A DNA stretch of 64,000 nucleotides from assembly GCF_001315105.1 (NCBI RefSeq), contig NZ_BAZR01000013.1, positions 1 through 64,000 on the forward strand. The letters are read 5' to 3'. Position 1 is the first letter of the stretch; every line of letters begins with the position of its first letter. The DNA comes from Paenibacillus sp. JCM 10914 (GTDB lineage: Bacteria > Bacillota > Bacilli > Paenibacillales > Paenibacillaceae). Below the pieces are notes generated by a model. The model made no database searches. It was not told the DNA's origin and saw only the letters and a list, made by a program, of their open reading frames with translations. Position numbers and translations under genes: made by a program. Shown here piece after piece: positions 19,700 to 28,990 of this stretch.

Positions 19700-19970
19700 A
19701 ACACGATTCGTTCAAAGAGAGCTCTGGTAGCTGAGAAGGGGCAACGGATAGTTTATTGAATAAAGACTCCGAGCAGCACATCGGAACCACAGGTGGGTTG
19801 GGATGGTGTGACAGGCGCTCCTGTTATAGAGCTAGAGTATATGCATGCCCGTTCATGCCGTACTCGATGAGGTTGATATGGTGACATATTAACGATTCTA
19901 GGGTGGTACCACGAGTATACAACATCTCGTCCCTGAGACTGCGGTCTTGGGGGTGGGATTTTTTATTATT
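19700..19970 (+). ncRNA. T-box leader upstream of asd, probably threonine-responsive
   Basis: The T-box reads AGGGTGGTACCACG (19900-19913), very close to consensus. Stem I starts near AAAGAGAGCTCTGGTAGC (19715-19732). A good specifier candidate is ACC (Thr, 19786-19788) in CGGAACCACA, which matches the usual GAA-NNN-ACA context; I could not close stem I convincingly around it, so the amino acid is uncertain. Threonine would make sense for aspartate-semialdehyde dehydrogenase. Confidence 0.85.
19924..19970 (+). terminator. T-box terminator hairpin of asd
   Basis: ATCTCGTCCCTGAGAC pairs imperfectly with GTCTTGGGGGTGGGAT, followed by TTTTTT; it lies directly after the T-box sequence. Confidence 0.8.
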
Positions 19971-20116
19971 TTCAAGAAGTTCTACGGCAAATGGGCAATC
20001 GACAGACACCATTTCAGGCGGTTTGAATAGTTATCTAGAAGATGAATTTTTTCATAACTACTCCTGGGGTCTATATACAGAAAGATCATGCTACTTCGAA
20101 GGGATTGATATCACTT

Positions 20117-21202
20117 ATGTCAGAACAACTAAAAGTCGGTATTGTCGGTGGTACTGGGATGGTGGGACAACGACTCGTCCAATTGTTGGACGGTCACCCA
20201 TGGTTTAACGTCACAGCGATCGCAGCCAGCAGCAGTTCTGCAGGCAAAACATATGAAGAATCGGTACAGGGTCGCTGGAAGCTTGCAACACCGATGCCAA
20301 ATCACGTGAAAAACATCGTTGTGCAAGACGCATCGAAGGTAGAAGAAGTTGCCGCAGGTGTTGATTTTATCTTCTGTGCCGTTGACATGAAGAAGAATGA
20401 AATTCAGGCACTCGAAGAGGACTATGCTAAGACGGGAACACCGGTAATCTCCAACAATTCAGCACATCGCTGGACTCCGGATGTTCCGATGGTAATTCCA
20501 GAGATCAATCCTGGACATATCAAGGTTATCGATGCTCAGCGTAAACGTCTGGGTACAAGTACCGGGTTTATCGCGGTCAAGCCGAATTGCTCTATTCAGA
20601 GCTACGTTCCAGCACTGCATGCGCTGCTTCAGTTCAAACCCACAAATGTCGTGGCATCCACGTATCAGGCGATATCCGGAGCAGGTAAGAACTTTACCGA
20701 TTGGCCGGATATGCTCGATAATGTCATTCCCTACATCGGTGGGGAGGAAGAGAAGAGTGAGCAAGAGCCGCTTCGTATCTGGGGTAGTGTGAAGGACGGC
20801 GAAATCGTAAAAGCAGCAGGACCACTCATTACAACACAGTGTATTCGGGTTCCTGTTACGGATGGGCATCTGGCCACGGTGTTTGTGTCCTTTGAGAACA
20901 AACCATCCCAAGAAGAAATCATTCGCCTCTGGCGCGAATTCCAGGGTCGTCCGCAAGAGCTGGGTCTGCCGAGTGCACCCAAACAATTCATCACGTACTT
21001 TGAGGAAGAGAACCGACCGCAAACCAAGTTGGATCGCGACATCGAGAACGGCATGGGTGTGTCGGTTGGCCGACTGCGTGAGGACTCATTGTATGACTAT
21101 AAGTTCGTGGGGCTGTCGCACAATACGCTGCGCGGAGCTGCCGGCGGGGCTGTGCTGATCGCCGAACTGTTGAAGGCGGAAGGCTATATTCAAGCGAAGT
21201 AA
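20117..21202 (+). CDS. asd: Aspartate-semialdehyde dehydrogenase, archaeal/fungal-type
   Basis: Reduces aspartyl phosphate to the semialdehyde, the branch point to lysine/diaminopimelate, threonine and methionine. 361 residues. NADP-binding GIVGGTGMVGQRLVQLL at the N-terminus, catalytic C158 in KPNCSIQSYVPALHAL, and ISGAGKNFTDWPDMLDN fit the longer archaeal/fungal subclass. ATG 20117 gives the normal N-terminus MSEQLKVGIVGG; the frame is open upstream to 20042 but that part has no family counterpart. Controlled by the T-box leader. Confidence 0.95.
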   Translation: MSEQLKVGIVGGTGMVGQRLVQLLDGHPWFNVTAIAASSSSAGKTYEESVQGRWKLATPMPNHVKNIVVQDASKVEEVAAGVDFIFCAVDMKKNEIQALEEDYAKTGTPVISNNSAHRWTPDVPMVIPEINPGHIKVIDAQRKRLGTSTGFIAVKPNCSIQSYVPALHALLQFKPTNVVASTYQAISGAGKNFTDWPDMLDNVIPYIGGEEEKSEQEPLRIWGSVKDGEIVKAAGPLITTQCIRVPVTDGHLATVFVSFENKPSQEEIIRLWREFQGRPQELGLPSAPKQFITYFEEENRPQTKLDRDIENGMGVSVGRLREDSLYDYKFVGLSHNTLRGAAGGAVLIAELLKAEGYIQAK

Positions 21203-21218
21203 TCCATGTGTAGGTTCG

Positions 21219-21252
21219 AAATAACCCGCCTTAAATCAAGGCGGGTTATTTC
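21219..21252 (+). terminator. Rho-independent terminator of asd
   Basis: AAATAACCCGCCTT pairs perfectly with AAGGCGGGTTATTT around AAATC, 16 bases past the stop. Confidence 0.9.
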
Positions 21253-21281
21253 TATGTACAGTTCCATTCTAGCACCAGCAC

Positions 21282-21515
21282 TTGCACTTTGCTTACGACA
21301 CGAGGTTAGCCAGTGATCTACCTCCGATCATTCGAGCCAGCGGGCTAATGACACCTATATTGATTATTGTTGGAGAGTTAAACCCTGATTCCATGCCTGA
21401 TGTGGGTCTTCTGTTGACGGAAGCTATCCCTGATGCCAGGTTTATTCAACTAGCCGCGCAAGATCGTATGCCGGAGCCAGAATTGCTGTTGCCCATCTTC
21501 ACGGAATTTCTATAA
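21282..21515 (+). pseudogene. C-terminal remnant of an alpha/beta hydrolase
   Basis: About 77 codons reading TPILIIVGELNPDSMPD and ARFIQLAAQDRMPEPELLL, which is the last third of alpha/beta-hydrolase enzymes (the strand before the acid residue). The N-terminal part with the nucleophile serine is absent, the first codon is an unsupported TTG, and no SD is seen. Probably a leftover of a deleted gene. Confidence 0.55.
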
Positions 21516-21523
21516 TCAGGCGT

Positions 21524-22429
21524 CTAAGTTGTTTCGTTTTCTTGAGATTCATCGGTGTTCTGCTTCACCACTGGCTGGCTTAGTTCTCTTCGAAGCAGTG
21601 AGATTTCGTGCTTATAGGGCGGGTTTTTATATTTGATTTTGCCGATGGAAGGAGTTTCAAGAAGCTTCGGGATGCTCGTTAATTGTGGATGGTGTACGAC
21701 GTAATCCAGCGCCTTCAAGCCAATATAACCATGATCGATATTCTCATGACGGTCTTTTCTTGATCCTCTCACGTTCTTGGAATCGTTGATATGAAGTACC
21801 TTCAATCGTTCTAAGCCGATGACTCGGTTAAATTCGTCCAGAACTTCGTCGAAATTGTGGACGATATCATAACCGGCATCATGAACATGGCACGTATCTA
21901 GGCAGACGGATAGCCGTTCGTTGTGAGTGACACCGTCGATGATATGAGCCAGCTGCTCGAAGCTTGCTCCAAGTTCAGTACCTTTACCTGCCATGGTTTC
22001 AAGGGAAATTTGGACTTGCGATGAATCGGTCAGAACTTCATTTAATCCCTCTATGATTTTTTGGAGACCAAGATCCGCTCCTGCTCCAACGTGACTGCCA
22101 GGATGCATGACAATCTGTTCAGAACCTAGAGCTTGCGTCCGCTCAATCTCGTCACACATAAATGAAACGCTGTGTTCAAACACCTGAGGGTTGACCGAGT
22201 TCGCCAGATTGACCAAGAATGGTGCATGAACAACGATATCGGAAATGCCATGCTCCTTCATATGAGCATGGCCCGCTTCGATGTTGTAAGCGGAGATGGG
22301 CTTTCGTTTGCTATTTTGCGGTGCGCCAGTATAAATGAGAAACGTCGATGCTCCATACGAAGCAGCCTCTTCACTGGCGCGTAGCAGCATTGTTGTACCA
22401 CCCATGGATACATGACTGCCAATTAACAT
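21524..22429 (-). CDS. nfo: Endonuclease IV (deoxyribonuclease IV)
   Basis: Cuts at abasic sites in base excision repair. About 301 residues with the three-zinc TIM-barrel motifs: IGSHVSMGG at the start, [53 protein letters not shown] and [23 protein letters not shown] 22429 follows GAGGTGAT at good spacing; GTG 22438 lies inside that SD. A hydrophilic tail (residues about 285-301) is extra. Confidence 0.95.
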   Translation of the reverse strand: MLIGSHVSMGGTTMLLRASEEAASYGASTFLIYTGAPQNSKRKPISAYNIEAGHAHMKEHGISDIVVHAPFLVNLANSVNPQVFEHSVSFMCDEIERTQALGSEQIVMHPGSHVGAGADLGLQKIIEGLNEVLTDSSQVQISLETMAGKGTELGASFEQLAHIIDGVTHNERLSVCLDTCHVHDAGYDIVHNFDEVLDEFNRVIGLERLKVLHINDSKNVRGSRKDRHENIDHGYIGLKALDYVVHHPQLTSIPKLLETPSIGKIKYKNPPYKHEISLLRRELSQPVVKQNTDESQENETT

Positions 22430-22638
22430 GGAGATCACCTCAGCTCATACAACATTCATAATAGAATTACACTACAATCATCCTACATTATTGGTCGAAT
22501 ATGGGAACGGATATACGCTACGTTTACGAACTTATTCCTAATGACAGGAAGTCTGCTAACCGTTAACCAGTATTCATGGATAGCGGTTGTTTTTTATACT
22601 AAGAAAGACATTGCTAATACAGAGCTTATGTTTTATAA

Positions 22639-22652
22639 TGAGTAAAAACTCA
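22639..22652. promoter_or_regulatory. Inverted repeat, likely TetR operator
   Basis: TGAGTAAAAACTCA is a perfect palindrome except for its centre, typical of TetR-family operators, and lies 19 bases before the TetR gene, so self-repression is likely. Confidence 0.55.
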
Positions 22653-22670
22653 CTCAATAAAAGAGGTGGT

Positions 22671-23285
22671 ATGATGCCACGTACCAAAGAACAGTTTGAA
22701 GAAATGCGCAATGCTACGAAGGAGAAGATCCATTCCGCCGCCATGAAGTTGTTTGTCAGGCAGGGATATGGCTCGACGAATGTTCAACTTATCGCGGATA
22801 CGGCAGGCATCAGCATCGGTCTGCTGTATCGACATTATAGAACGAAGGATCAGTTGTTTCATGAACTGGTCACATACGCACTGGAAGGATTAAAACGGAA
22901 TATCGCAGCATTTGAGTCAGGCGAGTCTCCGAAGCAGCTAATGGATCAGTTCGTGGACGAAGTCTACCACGATATGATGAACGGGGAAGAACTGGCTAAT
23001 CTATTGATACTTATGAATCAATCCCTTTTGGCAAGTGCTGACAAAGACGACGCATTGCATGAAGAGATGCTCCAGGTCAATGCTAGACTGCTAGATGTGA
23101 CAGCTCAACTCATCAGAACAGGGCAGCAGCTAGGGGAGTTTCGCGCAGGAGATGCACGGGAGTTGGCTGTATTATTCTATGCAGCCATTCAAGGTTTGGC
23201 TAATCTGAAGGTTTTGCTTAAAGAGGAGTTCTCAATGCCTTCACCGTCTGTATTCACATCGTTTCTATATAAGGAAGGGGTCTGA
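22671..23285 (+). CDS. TetR family transcriptional regulator
   Basis: 204 residues. The helix-turn-helix is in the first 60 residues (IADTAGISIGLLYRHYRTKDQLFHEL); the rest is an all-helical ligand domain. ATG 22671/22674 follows AAGAGGTGG; the open frame further upstream covers the promoter and operator, so it is not coding. It is 7 bases before the acetyltransferase gene and so in an operon with it. Confidence 0.9.
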   Translation: MMPRTKEQFEEMRNATKEKIHSAAMKLFVRQGYGSTNVQLIADTAGISIGLLYRHYRTKDQLFHELVTYALEGLKRNIAAFESGESPKQLMDQFVDEVYHDMMNGEELANLLILMNQSLLASADKDDALHEEMLQVNARLLDVTAQLIRTGQQLGEFRAGDARELAVLFYAAIQGLANLKVLLKEEFSMPSPSVFTSFLYKEGV

Positions 23286-23292
23286 TCATAAT

Positions 23293-23892
23293 ATGATTAC
23301 CGTAATGAGAGCCGATCAAGTGGAGTTTGATGTCAGGCAGGAGATGTCAGTTATTTTCGGGGAGGGTTTTGCCCAATGGCTAGGTTTCTTCTCCAAAGAT
23401 CCGAACAAAATAGCCAAGGCATTTGCTCATATGTTCGTATTGGATCAATTCTATGTCGCTATTTACAACCAACAAGTAGTCGGTATTACCGCATGCACGG
23501 ATGGGGCAACCCATTCGGTGAAACTGGATAAGCAGGAGCTGCGCAAGCACCTAGGGTTCATCAAGGGCAGTCTGGCGGCAAAATTCCTGAAAAGAGAGTT
23601 TGAAAATATACTTGACCAACCTGCACCAGGCATTGGCTCGATTGAATTTGTTGGCACGGCTTCCTCTTCAAGAGGAAAAGGCGTTGCGTCAAAAATCATT
23701 CGCCATATTCTGGAGAACACGGACTATAAGGTATATTTGATCGGAGAAGTAGCAGACACGAATACTCCGGCCATGAAACTATATCGCAAGCTTGGATTCG
23801 TTGAATATCAACACCGTCCGATTCCGAAGGCCCAAGCCAAGAAGATCGGAATTAATTCTATGGTCTCCTTAAAATATGAAAAGGCACAGTGA
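23293..23892 (+). CDS. GNAT family acetyltransferase
   Basis: 199 residues. The acetyl-CoA site is recognisable as FVGTASSSRGKGVASKIIRH, followed by VADTNTPAMKLYRKLGFVEY, the standard GNAT C-terminal half. The substrate is unknown. Co-transcribed with the TetR regulator in front, which may respond to the substrate. Confidence 0.88.
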   Translation: MITVMRADQVEFDVRQEMSVIFGEGFAQWLGFFSKDPNKIAKAFAHMFVLDQFYVAIYNQQVVGITACTDGATHSVKLDKQELRKHLGFIKGSLAAKFLKREFENILDQPAPGIGSIEFVGTASSSRGKGVASKIIRHILENTDYKVYLIGEVADTNTPAMKLYRKLGFVEYQHRPIPKAQAKKIGINSMVSLKYEKAQ

Positions 23893-23913
23893 TCTAAGTT
23901 ATATCCGATGAGA

Positions 23914-23960
23914 ACAATCGTTGTACCTGCACATCAGTCAGGATATGACGATTGTTTTTG
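23914..23960 (+). terminator. Rho-independent terminator of the tetR-GNAT operon
   Basis: AACAATCGT (23914-23922) pairs with ACGATTGTT, followed by TTTT; the loop is about 22 bases. Confidence 0.7.
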
Positions 23961-24052
23961 CTTCCCCAGTTTCTTTTTGGACATGTAGAAGGAAATGAAG
24001 TCACTTTGCTAGAATCCATAAACTCGATTACTTTTACAAGGAGAAGATCTTA

Positions 24053-25267
24053 ATGATAACCCTATCTAAGCACAGCAAGCATGCATGTATACTAATTGGC
24101 CTTGCTTCTTGTCTGTTATGCAGTGGCTGTACGCTGTCACATGCCAACTCTGGCAGTACCCGTGATATTAAAGAAGATATAGTAGTACATAAGTCAACGA
24201 ATAGTGAAGAAGTTTCATCATCATCTGATGATTACATTATTTTAGCTGAGAACAACGGGATAGTCATAACGACGACAGCGTCCCAAGATAATCTATTACG
24301 TGATATATCCGTGGATGTACGGGGAGAACAGAAGAGAACTTTTCAATGGAACGCTGTAGTGGATGAGACTCGTCCTCCGATCATTGATGAAGTCGATGTT
24401 AATGCGGATGGCATCAAGGAAATCGTGATTCGTCTGAATGCGGGAAGGGGAACTGAGTTATCGATCAACGATATCCATGTACTTCATCCCGATACGCTTG
24501 ATGAATTGCACGTTGAGGATCCGGTAACGGCACTGAATGAACAATTGAAATCATCCATTGAACAACGTAATGGCAAAACCTATATCGATATGGAGCTTAA
24601 CGGCAGGCATATAAGCAGGGTTTACGATTACGAAGGCTCCTCTTGGAGCGAGAATATTGGTTTCGGTTCGATCGTTAGTTATGAAGTGGTGGACGGTTAT
24701 CTACAAGCCCGTCTCGATGGTCGAGCTTCGATCACTGAATTTCCGGTGCATGTCGTAGCCGATTACGGGAGCGATCTCTCCATTCAGGATGTGAAATTAT
24801 ACTACAGTTCATTCCTTCAACCATCGTTCACAGAAGAGGACGTAAAGTATATGGTGGAACAATGGTTACCTGGAGGAGAGATCACGTTTGACCCGAAGTC
24901 GGATCAATACACCGTCGTCTACCCCGTGGAGACCGGGAAAGGTGAGCCGATGATGTTGAAGATCAATCCTCAGACAGGTACCGTATACGATGCAACTTCA
25001 GGCAGCCCACGGATGAATTTTGCGAACAGGGAGGCACTTGATCTACCTCCATTTTCGAATGGGACACTTTACTATGAAGAACTGCATAGATTATTAGAGC
25101 CGATATTGGATGCGGCTAGTTTAAAGCTGGTGAGTCCTGAGTCGTGGTTCTCAGGCTTTCTAGGTGATGGTTATCTCATGATAGAGGTCGTTCAGGCTGA
25201 GCGGGAGGTTACCATTAAGATTGATGCATTCACAGGGCAGTGGGAAGTGATGGGAGAACATTCGTAA
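24053..25267 (+). CDS. Lipoprotein of unknown function
   Basis: 404 residues. A lipoprotein signal ends in the lipobox CSGC with C26. After a Ser/Asn-rich stretch (28-55) comes a domain with an FG-GAP/dockerin-like calcium pattern (DEVDVNADGIKEIVIRLN, about 115-135), and a C-terminal half with two copies of a PepSY-like strand pattern (about 285-320 and 375-400). Such proteins are surface-held and often sporulation- or wall-related; I cannot name this one. SD AAGGAG. Confidence 0.6.
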   Translation: MITLSKHSKHACILIGLASCLLCSGCTLSHANSGSTRDIKEDIVVHKSTNSEEVSSSSDDYIILAENNGIVITTTASQDNLLRDISVDVRGEQKRTFQWNAVVDETRPPIIDEVDVNADGIKEIVIRLNAGRGTELSINDIHVLHPDTLDELHVEDPVTALNEQLKSSIEQRNGKTYIDMELNGRHISRVYDYEGSSWSENIGFGSIVSYEVVDGYLQARLDGRASITEFPVHVVADYGSDLSIQDVKLYYSSFLQPSFTEEDVKYMVEQWLPGGEITFDPKSDQYTVVYPVETGKGEPMMLKINPQTGTVYDATSGSPRMNFANREALDLPPFSNGTLYYEELHRLLEPILDAASLKLVSPESWFSGFLGDGYLMIEVVQAEREVTIKIDAFTGQWEVMGEHS

Positions 25268-25382
25268 TCAGCATCTACTGATCAGGCTTCTGCTCATGGT
25301 AGACGACTAGAACCTGAACCTAGCTTAACGCATATAATATAATCTCCAGTTCATTGTGCTAAGAGGAAGCAGGTGAGGGTGA

Positions 25383-25790
25383 GTGCGTAGCCGTCAAAAT
25401 AACCAAAAATGGACGACCATACTGCGAAAGCTCGATCTGATCACGGCCATCCTTATCCTAAATGGACAAGTTACAATTACTGGTGTATTTCTTCAAACGG
25501 GAGGTGCCTTTTCTATTCCTGTTGGAGGTCCCATTACAGGTGGGTACCGGATTGAGAGCAGATCCAAGTCACAGGCTGGCAATGCAACGATTGATCTTAT
25601 TGATATTTTGCTCGTTATTTTTCTGTTGTGTGATGCCATTAACGTTCAAGGGACCTACATTACTTCAGGCAGGTTCAGCATCGTATTGGGTGGGCCTCTA
25701 TTTGGTGGAGATAAGACGGAAATGAAGGATGTTAGATCGTATTCCAGAGACTTCAAGAAATTCTTCAGTTCAAGAGACAAGAGAGGATGA
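25383..25790 (+). CDS. Small protein with an internal duplication
   Basis: 135 residues, unrecognised. Two copies of one unit are visible: residues about 16-54 (LDLITAILILNGQVTITGVF ... GGPITGG) and about 73-113 (IDLIDILLVIFLLCDAINVQ ... GGPLFGG). Each unit is a hydrophobic helix followed by a Gly/Thr-rich strand pair ending in GGPxxGG, which suggests a small membrane-bound or self-assembling structural protein. The start GTG 25383 follows GGTGAGG. The stop overlaps the start of the next small gene (ATGA), so they are coupled. Confidence 0.55.
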   Translation: MRSRQNNQKWTTILRKLDLITAILILNGQVTITGVFLQTGGAFSIPVGGPITGGYRIESRSKSQAGNATIDLIDILLVIFLLCDAINVQGTYITSGRFSIVLGGPLFGGDKTEMKDVRSYSRDFKKFFSSRDKRG

Positions 25791-25933
25791 TGGATATGGC
25801 ATTACACGACGCACCTACTCAGAAGACACCGGAAGGCATTGCCGTTGTTGTGGCAGTATCGTTAGCAAGTTTTATTTTTCTGTTCACGCAGCCCAAGGAA
25901 TCGGATGTCGCATTGTCTGCCAAGCGAAAATGA
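25787..25933 (+). CDS. Small single-pass membrane protein
   Basis: About 45-48 codons. Reads MALHDAPTQKTPEGIAVVVA, continues SLASFIFLFTQPKESDVA and ends in a basic tail. One clear membrane helix is flanked by polar ends. Candidate starts are ATG 25787, 25790 and 25796; GAGAGG (25781-25786) favours the last. Translationally coupled to the duplicated-domain protein and closed by a strong terminator, so the two form a unit. Confidence 0.6.
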   Translation: MMDMALHDAPTQKTPEGIAVVVAVSLASFIFLFTQPKESDVALSAKRK

Positions 25934-25950
25934 AAGCCTATGAATGTGGA

Positions 25951-26002
25951 AGGGGACATCCAGCCAAGATTGGGGATCTGGCTGGATGTCCCCTTTGTTA
26001 CG
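25951..26002 (+). terminator. Strong Rho-independent terminator
   Basis: AGGGGACATCCAGCCA pairs perfectly with TGGCTGGATGTCCCCT around a 12-base loop, followed by TTGTT. Confidence 0.88.
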
Positions 26003-26121
26003 TCCAAATAAAATTCTCTCATAAAGAAAAATGAACCACGAACACGTCATTCCGGTGGTATATAATGGAAAATAAAAACGTATTTATAAAAGCGTATTCA
26101 ATAAGTTTCCCAACACGGATC

Positions 26122-26134
26122 AGGGGAGGTGAGG
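26122..26134 (+). promoter_or_regulatory. SD-like element in the GH16 leader
   Basis: AGGGGAGGTGAGG, complementary to the 16S 3' end, lies about 65 bases before the true SD/start of the GH16 gene and opens no gene of its own. It overlaps GCGCAAAGCC (26132-26142), which resembles one conserved block of c-di-GMP riboswitches. Confidence 0.35.
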
Positions 26135-26196
26135 CGCAAAGCCACGACAAGTGCATTGAAGTAAAAACTTATTTCAGATTATAGGAGGAAAGATTG

Positions 26197-27432
26197 ATGT
26201 TGATTGCCAAAAAGTTGTTAAGTCTGCTGTTAATGATTAGCCTCGTAGCCATCTTACTGCCTGTTAAGAGTGCAAGCGCTGCCACGTGGAGTCTCGTATG
26301 GAGTGATGAATTTAATGGAACCTCGCTGAATCGTGCAAATTGGACAACAGAAATCGGTACGGGCAGCGGCGGCTGGGGGAATAACGAACTGCAATATTAC
26401 ACCGAGCGACCTGAAAATTTGCAGGTAACCGGAGGCAATCTGGTCATCACCGCACGCAAAGAAGGTTATGGCGGCATGAATTATACCTCCGCACGAATTA
26501 AGACCCAGGGCTTACAGAATTTCACGTACGGTAAGGTGGAGGCTCGCATTAAACTGCCTTCTGGGCAAGGTTTGTGGCCGGCATTTTGGATGCTTGGGTC
26601 CAATATAACTTCGGTAGGCTGGCCAAGAAGCGGGGAGATCGACATTATGGAGCGAGTGAATCATAATCCTAATGTCAATGGAACGGTTCATTGGGACGCC
26701 GGAGGACATGCGGAATATGGCAGAGCATCCGGCAACCTTGATTTTTCCCAGTTTCACGTCTACAGCATCGAGTGGGATTCCAAATACATTCGTTGGTTCG
26801 TTGATGGGCAACAGTTTAATGAATTCTACATTGAGAATGGTACAGGAAATACGGAGGAATTTCATCGTCCCTTCTTCATTCTGTTGAATATGGCAGTCGG
26901 CGGTAACTGGCCAGGAAGTCCGAATAATTCAACACCGTTCCCGTCACAGATGTTAGTCGATTATGTACGTGTATATCAGGATACGGGTGCACCGAGCGTG
27001 ATTAGCGATGGCATCTATACGATCGGTTCCAAGGTCAGCGGTAAGGTGCTGGACGTTGCAGATGTCTCGACAGCGAGCGGGGCGAAGATTCAGCAGTGGA
27101 CTAACTTTAGCGCTAACAATCAGAGGTTCCGCGTACAGAGCACAGGCGATGGCTATTATAAAATTACGGCAGTCCATAGTAATAAAGTGCTGGATGTACC
27201 TAGCTCTTCAACTTCTACCGGTGTGCAGCTTCAGCAGTGGGATGATAACGGCTCGAATGCGCAGCGTTGGCGCATTGTTGATGTAGGAGGCGGTTATTAC
27301 AAACTCATCTCCAAAGCAAGCGGTTTGGTTGTGGATGTAGCGAGTGCTTCAACCGCAGATGGGGCTGCCATACAGCAATGGACCGACAATGGCAGCGATG
27401 CCCAGAAGTGGTCGTTCACCAAGATCAATTAA
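26197..27432 (+). CDS. Secreted GH16 beta-glucanase with C-terminal ricin-type lectin domain
   Basis: 411 residues. Signal peptide 1-29 ending SASA-A; GH16 jelly roll about 30-265 with catalytic residues E147, D149 and E152 in GEIDIMERVN; a three-repeat beta-trefoil (RICIN/CBM13-like) about 272-411 with repeats of the type GKVLDVADVSTASGAKIQQW. The beta-bulge form of the active site (EIDIME) fits laminarinase or lichenase-type enzymes that cut beta-1,3- or mixed-linkage glucans. ATG 26197 follows AGGAGGAAA; TTG 26194 is also possible. Own leader and terminator. Confidence 0.93.
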   Translation: MLIAKKLLSLLLMISLVAILLPVKSASAATWSLVWSDEFNGTSLNRANWTTEIGTGSGGWGNNELQYYTERPENLQVTGGNLVITARKEGYGGMNYTSARIKTQGLQNFTYGKVEARIKLPSGQGLWPAFWMLGSNITSVGWPRSGEIDIMERVNHNPNVNGTVHWDAGGHAEYGRASGNLDFSQFHVYSIEWDSKYIRWFVDGQQFNEFYIENGTGNTEEFHRPFFILLNMAVGGNWPGSPNNSTPFPSQMLVDYVRVYQDTGAPSVISDGIYTIGSKVSGKVLDVADVSTASGAKIQQWTNFSANNQRFRVQSTGDGYYKITAVHSNKVLDVPSSSTSTGVQLQQWDDNGSNAQRWRIVDVGGGYYKLISKASGLVVDVASASTADGAAIQQWTDNGSDAQKWSFTKIN

Positions 27433-27440
27433 TGAATCCT

Positions 27441-27474
27441 AACAAGCAGTCCGATAATGGGCTGCTTGTTTTGT
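27441..27474 (+). terminator. Rho-independent terminator of the GH16 gene
   Basis: AACAAGCAGTCC pairs with GGGCTGCTTGTT around GATAAT, followed by TTTG. Confidence 0.88.
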
Positions 27475-27524
27475 CCTGATATCGATTCAGCGATGAGCAT
27501 GAGCGGATTATTGATCGAGGGGCT

Positions 27525-28990
27525 TTACGAGAGTTGGTGGTATTTCGTGATAAAGTCATTAATCATCTTACGATGCTGTTCATGGTCTTCATACTGATTG
27601 TACATACGATTAGCCACAGTCTGAGCATTGCCGAAGAAAAACCGTTCAAATTGCAATTGCCGCCCTGCAAAAGCACTCCCTCCAAGCTCCCAGGCAAGCC
27701 GAAATAACCCAATCCTATCCCAGGCGCTCGAGTCAACACCTTTTAAATATTGATGGAGATACTCTCCTTGGCATGATTGAAAGTCCGATTCAGAGGGAAT
27801 CATGATAAGACCGCTAGAACCTAGTAGTTGAATCATATCAACCATCTGTCCGTAGTAATCGGGAAACAAGGTGGTTGATGCCAGGAGAGGATTTTTGGCA
27901 GGCACGCAATATCCGAACTGATCCAGTGACGCGTTCTGTTCGGCGGAGAGCCTTAAAGCTTTGAATACTTCCAAAAAGGAAATGATTCGCGAAGCATTCA
28001 TAATAACAGGGGGTTCAAGCCCTACATTTTGTTCATCTGCCAAGCATTCCAACATGCCCAGCATGAATTCGGTTTTTGCAATATAGCGAGTAGTGATCTG
28101 ATGGGCAATATGCGTATGAAAATGACTCTCTACGAATAATCGACTAGCGTACGACTCATCCCCGTAATAAAATATTCGATCACGTGGCACCAGAACACGG
28201 TCGAAAATAACAAACGTATCCATTTCTTCATATCTCTCACTTAATGGGTGGTCGTAGCTCGAAGTAGCCCCATAGCTCTCACGACAGATAAAGCTCATAC
28301 CGTCAAGATCGTTAGGTACGGCGAAGGCAAATGCATAGGGATTAAGCTTTTCATCCAGCATCATTGGGGATGGGTGGGGAATACTAGCATTTCTTCGCAG
28401 GTTGCACCTTGCGTGGCCATCATGAATGCTCCGCTGATGACCATGCCTTCTTCTTTCATCTCGATCACTTTGGCTGCGATTGATTCTTCCGGCTCGTCGT
28501 ATAGACCAGACATTTTGCTAGCATAGGGTTGAATGAAGGCGTGAGACAGCGTAATATCACAATCCCGGCAATAGGCATAGTATTTGCGCAGATTGTCTGC
28601 GTATTCTGGGTTATGCTCCTCAAGTATATCAGCGGCAGTATATAGGGACATGATAGCCGTATTCATATAATCGGGAGAGCGCCCCAAAAAACCATGATGT
28701 TTACTGGCCCAAAGTTCCATCATTGTCCTGCGTCTCTGCAGATCCTCTTTATTCTTGGGTGGCAGAAAGGACAACCCGACATATTCTCCGGAATCCGGAG
28801 ATTGATATGTCATCTGTTTCATATACTGTGCCTCGCACTGCATGTCATAAAGCTCCGCTTGTGTTTGAATAAGGCCTTGAAAAGCAGGGTGCTGTGATAA
28901 AGGACCTTCAATTCGATTTCCTTTATACCAGATATTGATCTTCTGTTGATCGATCCGCTCGATATACTCTTTCCCCGACTTTATAGGCAA
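27525..28990 (-). CDS. 4-hydroxyphenylacetate 3-hydroxylase (HpaB)-family oxygenase (frame broken near 28373)
   Basis: FADH2-dependent aromatic hydroxylase, oxygenase component. Joined length is 488 residues, normal for the family. N-terminal part: SGKEYIERIDQQKINIWYKG, and THAFIQP-type segment TLSHAFIQPYASK; then GAFMMATQGATCEEMLVFP directly before the lesion; C-terminal part resumes with PNDLDGMSFICRESYG and FDRVLVPRDRIFYYGD. One C is missing in a C-run. TTG 28990 is chosen behind GAAGAGGTGAT. The reductase partner (HpaC) is not nearby, so reduced flavin must come from elsewhere. Confidence 0.85.

Noticed and set aside
20459..21022. 187-residue minus-strand frame
   Set aside because: Antisense of asd with Cys/Arg-rich shadow composition.
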